From positions 62,001-126,000 of the forward strand of contig JARFIW010000999.1 in NCBI GenBank assembly GCA_036346225.1: a stretch of DNA of 64,000 bases. Reading direction: 5' to 3'. Both the position numbers and the translations under genes were made by a program. This DNA comes from Platerodrilus igneus. Its lineage: Eukaryota; Arthropoda; Insecta; Coleoptera; Lycidae. Position 1 is the first letter of the stretch; each line of letters begins with the position of its first letter. The notes beneath the pieces were generated by a model. It was not told the origin of the DNA. It did no database searches and saw only the letters and a program-made list of their open reading frames with translations. Shown in pieces: positions 55,809 through 64,000 of this stretch.

Positions 55809-57542
55809 ATGAGCCAATCGGACAAATTTTGTACGAGATCTGGAAAAAATTATGGATTAGAAAAGGATCCAATGACAATTCCGGAAGCTAGGGAGATAGA
55901 AACTGTGGAAGTACAGGCAGAGGTCCATATTGGGGAAGATGAAGGGATCAGGTTCGAACCGGAGGTGCTATTGATGGATCCGATAGTACAGGGGAGTAAT
56001 AAGGAAATACATAAGCGGGAAAACGACATGGACATGATATTGATGCTTTTAAGAGAAGGTCAGAAGTACCAGAAGGAAGTAGGGGAGCAAATGAAGCAGT
56101 TAGGCGAGAAGATTGATAAGATACAGCATAAACAAAACGATTTTGGACGGAAAATCGAAGCGAAGGTCGATGATATTGTCAAAGCAGTACAGGAAAATTT
56201 GAAAGATTTTCGAAAAGAGATAAATCAAGAAGTCAGCGATAAGATGGAGATATGTGGAGAACTGATAAGAAACGAAGTATCCGGGGTTAGAAAAGAAATA
56301 GCAGATGTCGATGAAAAACATTATCATAACCATGAAAAGACCATGAACATAATCAGGGAGATTAAGAAGGATGAGACGAGTTTTCGGATGGATTTGTTAG
56401 AAAGTATGGAGAAGATGAAAGAAGTTGACACCAAAGAAATAAATGCAAAACTGGCAAGGATGAATACATCGGTAAACGAGAATTTTGGAAATGTAGAAAA
56501 CACTTTCAGCAGGATGCAGGAAAAATTGGAAATACTGGAACAAGGAAGAATGAATACATGTACAGGGGGATATAATGTCAGAATGGGTAGGGATATACTC
56601 CCCAAGTTCGAAGGAAAGAAGTGGGAACAACCCATGGTATTTTTAAATAAGATGGATGAAGCTGTTAAAATGGAGCCTGAACAAGTAAAAATTCAAATGA
56701 TAAATTTAGCGTTAGTAGGGACCGCAGAAAAATGGCACTGCCTCATAAAGAAAAACTATCAAACGTATGAAGAATTTAGGAACCTCTTTATGGAACAGTA
56801 TTGGGGAAGTGTACAACAGATGGCCGTTAGAATGGGCTTGATTACTGGAAAATATAGCAGTCAGAACGGAACGAGGGAAGAGTACGTTATTGAGAAATTC
56901 AATCTAGCTCAACATCTTACTCCGAAGATGTCAGAGCAAGATATAATACAACTTTTGGCAAGACACTTAGAAAACGAAGTGACAAGGACAGTGGCCGTTC
57001 AAAACACAAAAACGTTAAAAGAATTTTTGGAAACTGTAAAGAATTATGATATGGCAATAGGGTTAGAAGAAAATACAAATAAATTAGGGAAAGATAACGC
57101 AAATGGGGAAAAGAGGATTCCGTACAACCTAAACAGATCGGGAGGTAGGTACCAACAGCCGAGTCAGGTGAATAGATTTGAGAGGAGCAGTTATGGGCCA
57201 ACTTGGAGAAACCAACGAAACCAGGATCAAACAGTTAGATATGATAACCAGGATCGGAATCAAGGATCGTGGAATCGAAATGTAGATAGGGGGAGATATG
57301 GGGGAGAACACTGGAAGGGTGGATATCAGGACCACGGATATGAATCCACACGCAGAAGGGAAAACATGGATGGGGATAGAAACAATTATGACAACAGAGA
57401 ACAAAATGTTCGGATGCAAAGGTTAACAGTAAAAGATCCTAGACGTGAAGAGGAGAACAGGATAGAAACGGTCCAAGTGCACGCTGAAGCATCCGACGAG
57501 ATAAAAAAAAAAACGTCAATTTGTAAATGCAGTGGATGTTAA
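55809..57542 (+). CDS. gag: Gypsy gag
   Basis: Encodes about 577 residues from ATG at 55809 (MSQSDKFCTRSGKNYG). Upstream in-frame codons lack ATG. Residues ~70-270 are heptad-rich and highly charged, probably coiled coil. ~275-440 is the capsid-like core (LPKFEGKKWEQPMVFLNKMD, VGTAEKWHCLIKKNYQTYEE, YSSQNGTREEYVIEKFNLAQ). The tail (~450-560) is rich in R, N, Q and G (NRSGGRYQQPSQ, RGRYGGEHWKGGY) and replaces the usual CCHC knuckle, which is absent. Gag forms the particle and binds the RNA. The frame overlaps pol by a few dozen bases at an A11 run, so pol is probably made by frameshift from gag. Confidence 0.9.
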   Translation: MSQSDKFCTRSGKNYGLEKDPMTIPEAREIETVEVQAEVHIGEDEGIRFEPEVLLMDPIVQGSNKEIHKRENDMDMILMLLREGQKYQKEVGEQMKQLGEKIDKIQHKQNDFGRKIEAKVDDIVKAVQENLKDFRKEINQEVSDKMEICGELIRNEVSGVRKEIADVDEKHYHNHEKTMNIIREIKKDETSFRMDLLESMEKMKEVDTKEINAKLARMNTSVNENFGNVENTFSRMQEKLEILEQGRMNTCTGGYNVRMGRDILPKFEGKKWEQPMVFLNKMDEAVKMEPEQVKIQMINLALVGTAEKWHCLIKKNYQTYEEFRNLFMEQYWGSVQQMAVRMGLITGKYSSQNGTREEYVIEKFNLAQHLTPKMSEQDIIQLLARHLENEVTRTVAVQNTKTLKEFLETVKNYDMAIGLEENTNKLGKDNANGEKRIPYNLNRSGGRYQQPSQVNRFERSSYGPTWRNQRNQDQTVRYDNQDRNQGSWNRNVDRGRYGGEHWKGGYQDHGYESTRRRENMDGDRNNYDNREQNVRMQRLTVKDPRREEENRIETVQVHAEASDEIKKKTSICKCSGC

Positions 57543-59784
57543 GTTAGAGATAGTAGTAGCTAGTAGTTTTGTTGATAGTTTATTATATAGTTCTGTTAAA
57601 AATAAAAGAAAATTGCCAATTTTATATTTAAGGTTAGAAGGTATTGTTTATTTAGCTTTAGTAGATAGTGGCTCGGATATATCGTTAGTAAAAGAATCAA
57701 TCATCCTGAAGCATGAGAAAATTCTAAAGGGCCGAATATTCAAGATAAAAAAAGTAAATGTGTGGTCAGCGACGAAAAGGAAGTTGTCAACCATTGACAA
57801 GATGATGTGTATACAAGTGATTATAGGGGATAATACATTAGGAGAAGCAGAGTTTTTAGTAGAATCAGGGTTACAACTAGATTTCATATTGGGAATAGAT
57901 CTTATAGGCCGATTTGGTATTTTGATTAACGGGGTAGATAATTGTACGGAGGTAAAAGAAATACGAAATATGTGGGTGGATACGTATGATTGGAAGGACG
58001 ATATTAGGGATGAAATCAAGGATAATAAAGGATTAGGTACGATTTTTAAAGACAAGATAGGATTAGGAATGGATATAAGGGTCAGTAAAGCATTAAGAAT
58101 GGAAAATATAGATAGTACGGAACAATTAATAGTTATGGGGAATGAGATAACGGATAGAATAGGACTAGGTGTGGATATTACGGGTCATACAGGGTTAGGT
58201 ATGGATATTAAGGTTAGTAACGGATTAGAAAGGGATTTCAAAGACAGACAGGTGGGTGTACAAGAAAAGGGGTGCATTTTAAGGAATGGACAAGAAGAAG
58301 ACGGGATTGAAACGTTTATAGTGTGTAGTTTATTTGAAATAGTTTTTAATGAGAAACAAATAGGGTTAAGTAATGAGGAATTAAGAAGGAAGTTATGTAA
58401 TGTATTTGACAAGCACGTAGGGTTATTCAACGAAGAAGCAAGAGTTGCGACACAATACCCACACAAACTAGAAGTAGTAGATGAAAAGGGATTTCATACG
58501 AAAGTTTATCCCATTCCATATTATTTAAGAGGCCGTGTGAAAGAAGAAGTTAAAAAAATGCTTAGGGATGGCATTATCGAGTCAGCTAAGACTACGTTTA
58601 TAAACCCGGTGGTTGTAGTACCCAAGGCGGACAAATCAGAGATTAGAATATGTTTGGATGCCAGAAAGCTAAATTCGATAACCAAGCCACAATACGAACA
58701 ACCACAGGGGATTGATAATTTGTTATATAAAGTTAGTGATAGGGTTGTTTTTAGTAAATTAGATTTAAAACACTCGTTTTGGCTCATACCTCTACATGCC
58801 GACAGTCGTAAATATACTGGTTTTAGTATCGAGGGAGAAATTTATCAATATAGGGTGGTTCCTTATGGCTTAAGTTCTTCGTCGGCTGCGTTAGTTAGAG
58901 CGATGCAAAAGGTGTTAAATGACGTAGAAGAGTTTTGCACACACTACATTGATGACGTATTAGTGTTTTCACGGAGTGAGGATGAACACTTCGAACATTT
59001 GAAGAAAGTAATTGAAAGATTAGATGAAGGTGGGTTGAAATTAAATGTTAAGAAATGCGAGTTCTTTAAAAGGAAGGTGGCATATTTGGGATATGTAATT
59101 AGTGATGAGGGAGTTAGTATATGTTCCAAGAGATTAAACGAGTTAAAGAAATTGAGCCGACCAAAGAATTTAAAAAGTTTAAGGGGATTGCTGGGAGTTT
59201 TCAATTATTATAAAAGGTTCATTCCTAGGTATTCAGAAATGTGTGTTCCACTTTTGGATCTGTTGAAAAAAGGGGAAAGGTGGAAGTGGACGGATGAACG
59301 AGAGCAGGCATTTCAAATTTTGAAGGAGACATTTTATCAGGAGCTGTCTTTAAAATACCCAAATTTTCGAGATCGATTTATATTAAGGACCGACGCGTCT
59401 GATTATGCAATAGGGGCCGAATTAGTACAAATTCAACAAGGTAAAGAAGTACCAATTTGTTTTATCTCTAGGGTCCTGAAAGATTGCGAAACGCGGTACG
59501 CTATTGCTGAAAAAGAAATGCTGGCAATTGTGTACTCAGTCAAGAAGTTAAAATTTTACTTATTGGGGAACCAATTTACGATAGAAACGGACAACATAGT
59601 GATATCGTTTTTAAAGAAAAAGGAGTTTGTGAATGACAGGTTGTACAGATGGGCACTTTTTTTACAAGAGTACCAGTTTGACATCAAGCACAAAGCAGGA
59701 AAGGAAAATGTGACGGCGGATTTCCTAAGTAGAAAAGATGGAGATGAAAAAAAAAGGGTATATGGTAGCCGTGCAGAGATTTGA
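57505..59784 (+). CDS. pol: Gypsy pol: protease, reverse transcriptase, RNase H
   Basis: The frame opens at the A11 run where gag ends and lacks its own ATG there. Protease motif LALVDSGSDISLV lies near 57655. A glycine-rich repeated linker follows (58025-58240). The reverse transcriptase begins near 58450 (GFHTKVYPIPYYLRG) with ICLDARKLN, VVFSKLDLKHSFWLIPL, YRVVPYGLSSSSAA and catalytic HYIDDVLVFSRS (near 58945). RNase H has LRTDASDYAIGAEL, AEKEMLAIVYS, TDN and ADFLSRK (near 59715). It ends by frame change at an A9 run (59737-59755) before integrase. Together these process the polyprotein and make the DNA copy. Confidence 0.92.
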   Translation, partial: KKKRQFVNAVDVKLEIVVASSFVDSLLYSSVKNKRKLPILYLRLEGIVYLALVDSGSDISLVKESIILKHEKILKGRIFKIKKVNVWSATKRKLSTIDKMMCIQVIIGDNTLGEAEFLVESGLQLDFILGIDLIGRFGILINGVDNCTEVKEIRNMWVDTYDWKDDIRDEIKDNKGLGTIFKDKIGLGMDIRVSKALRMENIDSTEQLIVMGNEITDRIGLGVDITGHTGLGMDIKVSNGLERDFKDRQVGVQEKGCILRNGQEEDGIETFIVCSLFEIVFNEKQIGLSNEELRRKLCNVFDKHVGLFNEEARVATQYPHKLEVVDEKGFHTKVYPIPYYLRGRVKEEVKKMLRDGIIESAKTTFINPVVVVPKADKSEIRICLDARKLNSITKPQYEQPQGIDNLLYKVSDRVVFSKLDLKHSFWLIPLHADSRKYTGFSIEGEIYQYRVVPYGLSSSSAALVRAMQKVLNDVEEFCTHYIDDVLVFSRSEDEHFEHLKKVIERLDEGGLKLNVKKCEFFKRKVAYLGYVISDEGVSICSKRLNELKKLSRPKNLKSLRGLLGVFNYYKRFIPRYSEMCVPLLDLLKKGERWKWTDEREQAFQILKETFYQELSLKYPNFRDRFILRTDASDYAIGAELVQIQQGKEVPICFISRVLKDCETRYAIAEKEMLAIVYSVKKLKFYLLGNQFTIETDNIVISFLKKKEFVNDRLYRWALFLQEYQFDIKHKAGKENVTADFLSRKDGDEKKRVYGSRAEI

Positions 59785-60775
59785 GGAAGAGGGAACTTGG
59801 ACAAATAGGAGATTTATACAAATGCAGAAACAGGAAGAAATTAAACGAGTTCGAGACCATTTGTTGAAAGAAAGATTAGAAGAGGATAAGGGTTGCTGTA
59901 TTAAAGATGGTTTACTGATTAAGAAGATAAAGGAAGAGGAGTTACTGGTGCTTACACAGGATGTTGCAGAAGAGATATTAAGAGAAATTCTATCTACTTT
60001 GGGACATGTGGGCATACGAAAAATGTTTTTAATGTTTAGAGAGAGTTTTTTTACAAAAAATGATATCACTATAGTCAAGAGGATAGTAAATGGATGCAGG
60101 GTATGTGTATTGGGTAAGGAGAAGAACCATCCACTACAAAATACGGCGATGAATATTAAAACTATAGAACCATTGGAACTGGTGGCTATAGACTACTTAA
60201 GTAATTTGATATCGGGACAGTGTGCATATAAAAACATACTGGTAATGGTAGATGTTTTTACAAAGTTTGTAAGATTATATCCGTCACGTAGATGTAACAC
60301 TAACCAGGCAATCAGCTCAATTGATCGTTTTTGCAGTGAGATAGGTGATATAAAGAAAATATTGGCCGATAATGCAACATATTTTCAAAATCAACGTTTC
60401 ATAACAAGTTTGATGGAAAGACAAATCAAAGTAAATTTTTGTAGCATACGTCATCCACAAGGGAATCCTTGTGAAAGAACAATAAAGGAAGTGATCAAGT
60501 ATCTTAGAATTTTAACGCATGAACATCACGAAGGATGGGTTAAGTACCTGAAACAAGTGGAGGACTTCATAAATATGGTACCAAATAGTGTGACGGAAAT
60601 ATGTCCGATAACCTTAATGCAAAGAGTATTGCCAGGGCGACCGTGGAGAAGAGATGTTGAAGGGGTAGACATTACTCATTTACTGGTACAAGCAAGGGAA
60701 AGGATAGAGAAGAAGCAAAAGAAATATGTAGAAAGGAGGAATGCGAGGATAAAAAACGTACGATTTTTAGTATAG
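59738..60775 (+). CDS. Gypsy integrase
   Basis: A 345-codon frame from ATG 59738, overlapping the end of the RNase H frame at the A9 run and most likely once continuous with it. The zinc-binding region has GHVG and GCRVC; only one of the two expected histidines is obvious. The catalytic triad is ELVAIDYLSN (D), KILADNATYF (D) and HPQGNPCERT (E), with about 35 residues between the last two. It ends RIKNVRFLV at 60775, where a T5 run breaks the frame from the C-terminal piece. Integrase joins the element's DNA to the host chromosome; gypsy-group enzymes favour TA-alternating targets, matching this site. Confidence 0.9.
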   Translation: MEMKKKGYMVAVQRFEEEGTWTNRRFIQMQKQEEIKRVRDHLLKERLEEDKGCCIKDGLLIKKIKEEELLVLTQDVAEEILREILSTLGHVGIRKMFLMFRESFFTKNDITIVKRIVNGCRVCVLGKEKNHPLQNTAMNIKTIEPLELVAIDYLSNLISGQCAYKNILVMVDVFTKFVRLYPSRRCNTNQAISSIDRFCSEIGDIKKILADNATYFQNQRFITSLMERQIKVNFCSIRHPQGNPCERTIKEVIKYLRILTHEHHEGWVKYLKQVEDFINMVPNSVTEICPITLMQRVLPGRPWRRDVEGVDITHLLVQARERIEKKQKKYVERRNARIKNVRFLV

Positions 60776-60981
60776 GAGATTTGGTGGTGGTGAGAAAGTT
60801 GCAAACCTCAAGTAGGGAGCATAAAATATGTGCAAAGTTGTCATTGCCGTTTGATGGGCCGTTTAGAATTAGTAGGATCTTTGCCGAGGGGAACGTTTAT
60901 GAGTTGACTGATCAAAACGAGAGAATAAAAGGCCGTTATCATATACAGTTATTATACCCATACAGAATAAATGAAGAATAA
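60770..60981 (+). CDS. Gypsy integrase C-terminal piece
   Basis: In the next frame, SIGDLVVVRKL, SLPFDGPFRISRIFAEGNVY and KGRYHIQLLYPYR match the C-terminal GPY/F-type module that follows the catalytic domain in gypsy integrases. It is separated from 59738-60775 only by a one-base frame change near a T5 run (60762-60766). No ATG of its own is apparent. The last codons run to TAA at 60979-60981. Confidence 0.8.
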
Positions 60982-61178
60982 GGTGATGTGAATTTGAAGG
61001 TACACTCAGTTGTTTTTCTTTAAATTGTTTAAGAATGATGTTAAATTTCATGGATTCAATAAGATTAGAGGTTTGGTGAATTTGAAAGAAAATAAAAATT
61101 TGTTATCCTTATTTCAGAGAACCTATAACAGTAGAACCGAAAAATATTTATGTTTCTTTAAAATTCAGTGGGGCCTTA
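60982..61178 (+). other. Gypsy 3' untranslated stretch
   Basis: Short non-coding stretch with no envelope gene. It ends in CAGTGGGGCCTTA, a candidate but imperfect polypurine tract, right before the 3' LTR. Confidence 0.6.
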
Positions 61179-62874
61179 TATAACAAATAAATAAGGACAC
61201 TCAAGGGGGCTAGGGATGTTAGGAGTTGGCAAATATTGGTGCTTCAGTGATAATAGTCGTACTGCTTCGATACTCTAAACGACAGTTTACATAAATACTT
61301 GTGTTCAACAATACTACAGGTGTAATGTCCGTGTGCTCTGTTGTATTGCGGCTCTAAATTTGAGCATGTAGGATATTGGAATAAACTTAAACATACGGTG
61401 GCTAAGTAATTTTGTTGTGGCTTGGTTTATAAACACCGCACCGAGAGATCTTGTTAGTCGGTCTTCCTATAAGACATTCTACTGTATTTAAATGGAGAGC
61501 ATATTCATTGCTGTTAGGAGCACTTAAGTCATATTTTGGTGTGTTGGATATGTCCATGTATGGATATAGTGGATGTGGAATTGTTTGATTAGGAAAATGT
61601 TTAAATTTAAGAGCCTATTTTATATATATAAACTATAGTCTGTTTAAACTGTAAGGGAATTTAAGTAACTAGAGACTTTAGAAAAAGATTGGGATTCAGA
61701 TTAATTATTTGTCTATTTATTAAGATGTGTAAGGATATATAGGACATGTATGTAATAATAGGATATTGAATCAAGTAAGCTAAGGGTAGCCATGGAAACA
61801 TCTAGAGAGAGTGATTTTGAAAAATAAATAAGATGACAGATGATTTTGTAAAAATTAATGGAATTTAAGTTTTAGTTCTGAGATTATAAAATTTTGTGAT
61901 AATGTTAACTTATGGGTGTGTTATATTGGAAAACAAATACAAGATTGTAAAGAAAAGTTTATAATTAACCAAAAATATATTTGTTGGCAAGAAGGATAGA
62001 GTTTCATTTGACCAGAAGTAATTTTCCCAGACAGAAAAATTAACCACAGGAAGAAAATAAGACCCAAGAGAAAACGAAGCTTAGAGATATAGAAAAGATA
62101 GAAGAAGATAAAACCCACAAACAAACACCATCCACACAAGACTAGGAGAACCAGAGGCAGCACAAAACTTTAAGGAAAGTAAAACCAATTTATTAATATT
62201 TGCCAGTAGTATTAGTACTCGTAGTTAGGTAGGTGAAGAGGGAGTTTGATTATTATGTTACATTGTAAAGGGAACCACTGCATTTTTGAATAACTGTGAT
62301 CGGGATACAGGCTTTGGACAAAAAGTAAGAAATTTTCTTGATGTTATAAATAATAATAATTAAAAATTTTGGTCTTTATTTATAATAGGGATAACAATAA
62401 AAAACAGTAACGCTTATTTGAAGTTACAGGTACAGATACGAAAGCCATGCAGCAGCACATGATAAGAAAGACACGTGGGTGAATCGTGTATGGTGTCAAA
62501 TTCACAATACCCAGCTAAACAGGCATTTGAGTAAGAACTAATTTATAAGTACTCTAAAAATTTGTTTTAAAACCATAATTTATTCAAATAATTGTATATG
62601 AAACGGACAGATATTTGACGTTTTGAACAGTAACCATTTTAAAACTATATAGGATCCATGAGGGTAATTAAGGACAAACAAAATAAAGAAAATTTTTATA
62701 TACGCACGACAGAAACTGTTACGATTGAACTCTCCCTGAGGTGTCTCATTACCTGGGGATAGGCAGCCGGTGCAAAGTATAGAACTGCAATTGTGTAGAG
62801 TCTTTGAATCTTGCTCGAAGTACTATTATATAAAATTTGGGTGAATCCAACGTGAGGCTCAAAGAAAAATATAT

Positions 62875-62878
<4 letters not shown>
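61179..62878 (+). repeat. Gypsy 3' LTR
   Basis: 1700 bp. It differs from the 5' LTR by scattered substitutions (for example TTTTATTG/TTGTATTG near 61343 and AAGACC/AAGAAC near 62536) and one-base length changes in A and G runs near 61804-61850 and 62220-62242. Confidence 0.9.

Positions 62879-62917
<39 letters not shown>
62879..62917. repeat. (TA)n microsatellite, right of gypsy
   Basis: Second half of the array split by the gypsy element. Confidence 0.95.
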
Positions 62918-62918
<1 letters not shown>

Positions 62919-64000
62919 TCATATTTAGACCAGGGTAGAAGATTAAATAATCACATCAAATAATTTTAATCACCATGTAGAAGCTTTGGGAAAAGGTACG
63001 CGTTATTAAAAAACCGTGAAGCATAAAAATTCATTCGTTTCATTAAACATAAGAGATTTAAATCATCTACAAGACGCTTGCTATAAAAAAGGAAGCAGTA
63101 TTAAAAAGCTCTACGTGTAATTTAATTATTCCTAGTAAAGAAACAAAGAGAAATTACGTGCAAAATTTATATTAATTAACTCTATTTTAAGTAACCGGTA
63201 TTAAACAAAATGTACTGATAATAATTGAATATTTAATTAGGATTCACTAAAAATTAAAGGGTATTATTTTAATTGGAGTTAATTGAACCGTTAGTAACAT
63301 ATAATATCTATAAAAACTTGTAAAAACCCAATAAAATGCAAATCGTAGAGGGGTTATTTAGAAGTATTATGTTTAAACACCTGCGTATTTTTAAAAAGCT
63401 CATTCTGCGTAAATTTTGCAGATAATTAATGGTTACAGAGAATCTTGGAGAAACCGTAGCTTAATAGTTACGGGAAATGCTAAAGGTGGGTTATTTCACA
63501 GTCAACATCGACTGAAATAATCGATAATAAAGAATATCAATTTGCACCAATAAGAACAGGGTAGATAGAGACAGATAATATGCGCAAGACCGAGACACAT
63601 ATAGTAAAAGGCGTGAGTGGAGCAACGTCACTGGGTTGCGATTGGGTGAAAATAAAAGCAAAATTGAGAGGTAAAAATAACATTTCTGTATAAAATTCAA
63701 TTAGTTATTTCCAGACGTTGCGAGCCGTGTCGAAATTCTGAGATTTAACTGGTGCGAGTGCAAATTTCGTAAAAATCGCATGCCGGGCTGCGGAATGGAA
63801 ACCTAGCATGCGAAATTCTGAAGAATTGTCCGTTTTGGGGACAAGACCGACAGACAGGCTAACCGCTATATATACCCAGGTTAATATGAACAAGCTCTCT
63901 TAGATCTGCGACTTGATTCAATGCGTTAAACAGTGCTTTTTAGTTTTCCGAGTTTGATAGAATAATTTAAAGTTTGCTCGTATATTTTGGTGATTTAAAA
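62918..64000 (+). repeat. TA-bounded repeat family, copy 6 (plus orientation, cut by window end)
   Basis: Begins CTCATATTTAGACCAGGGTAG and closely follows copy 2 (28038-30124), including the conserved TATATATACCC and GCTCTCTTAGATC block at 63867-63905. It runs off the window. Confidence 0.75.

Larger units (their letters stand above)
53931..62878 (+). mobile_element. Ty3/gypsy LTR retrotransposon, young, near-intact
   Basis: An 8948-bp element with 1700-bp LTRs, a tRNA-Lys-like primer site, gag, then protease-RT-RNase H-integrase in gypsy order; no envelope gene is seen. It interrupts a TA array, with ATAT on both sides consistent with a 4-bp target duplication but not diagnostic in such sequence. 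LTRs differ by roughly eight substitutions plus several one-base homopolymer indels, so insertion is recent. Frame changes lie at an A11 run (gag/pol), an A9 run (RNase H/integrase) and a T5 run (integrase C-terminus). No internal stop was seen in the main frames. Confidence 0.95.

Noticed and set aside
1..64000. Bacterial-style promoters, ribosome-binding sites, operons or CRISPR arrays
   Set aside because: The content is clearly eukaryotic transposons; regular spaced repeats seen are TA arrays and TE sub-repeats, not CRISPR.

Overview
The window is AT-rich eukaryotic DNA dominated by transposable elements. The elements present are a BEL/Pao and a Ty3/gypsy LTR retrotransposon, RTE-like and CR1/Jockey-like LINEs, a Penelope-like element, a Mutator-like transposase relic, a Polinton/Maverick-type DNA polymerase relic, foldback elements and many (TA)n arrays. 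Together they suggest an arthropod, most likely an insect with a large repeat-rich genome. I cannot name the species. I see no intact host gene, rRNA, CRISPR array or bacterial-type operon.

Layout. 1-7.6 kb: an RTE-like LINE relic (minus strand) heads a ~4.9 kb segment that recurs in direct orientation at 22.2-26.8 kb. A Polinton-type polymerase B relic follows. 9.7-13.8 kb: wreck of a minus-strand gypsy-like element with terminal repeats and a decayed gag but no pol. 15.2-17.0 kb: a TA-bounded repeat, then a foldback element carrying a tRNA-like sequence. 18.5-23.8 kb: RTE-like LINE pieces on both strands, one interrupted by (TA)n-palindrome-(TA)n. 22.2-26.8 kb: second copy of the duplicated segment, joined to a 5'-truncated Penelope-like element with a GIY-YIG endonuclease and a hammerhead-like motif. 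28.0-34.8 kb: three ~2 kb TA-bounded repeats in alternating orientation. 34.9-37.7 kb: Mutator-like transposase relic, then an internally deleted CR1/Jockey-like LINE. 40-44 kb: two more RTE-like LINE relics (plus strand). 45.8-52.0 kb: a complete but coding-dead BEL/Pao element with 379-bp LTRs, CATAT target duplication and a tRNA-Tyr primer site. 52.5-64 kb: two more TA-bounded repeats facing each other across a (TA)n array, into which a young 8.9 kb gypsy element with 1.7 kb LTRs has inserted.

How the parts relate. Nearly all coding sequence is retroelement machinery: gag coat, protease, reverse transcriptase, RNase H and integrase. The gypsy element is closest to intact; all its reading-frame changes fall in homopolymer runs, so assembly error or programmed frameshifting is as likely as decay. 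The BEL/Pao element has six in-frame stops and four frame changes despite ~98% LTR identity. The least explained component is the TA-bounded repeat family: at least six copies, inverted relative to each other across TA arrays, with subterminal tandem repeats at one end and a conserved TATA/start-like block and splice-donor-like site inside.
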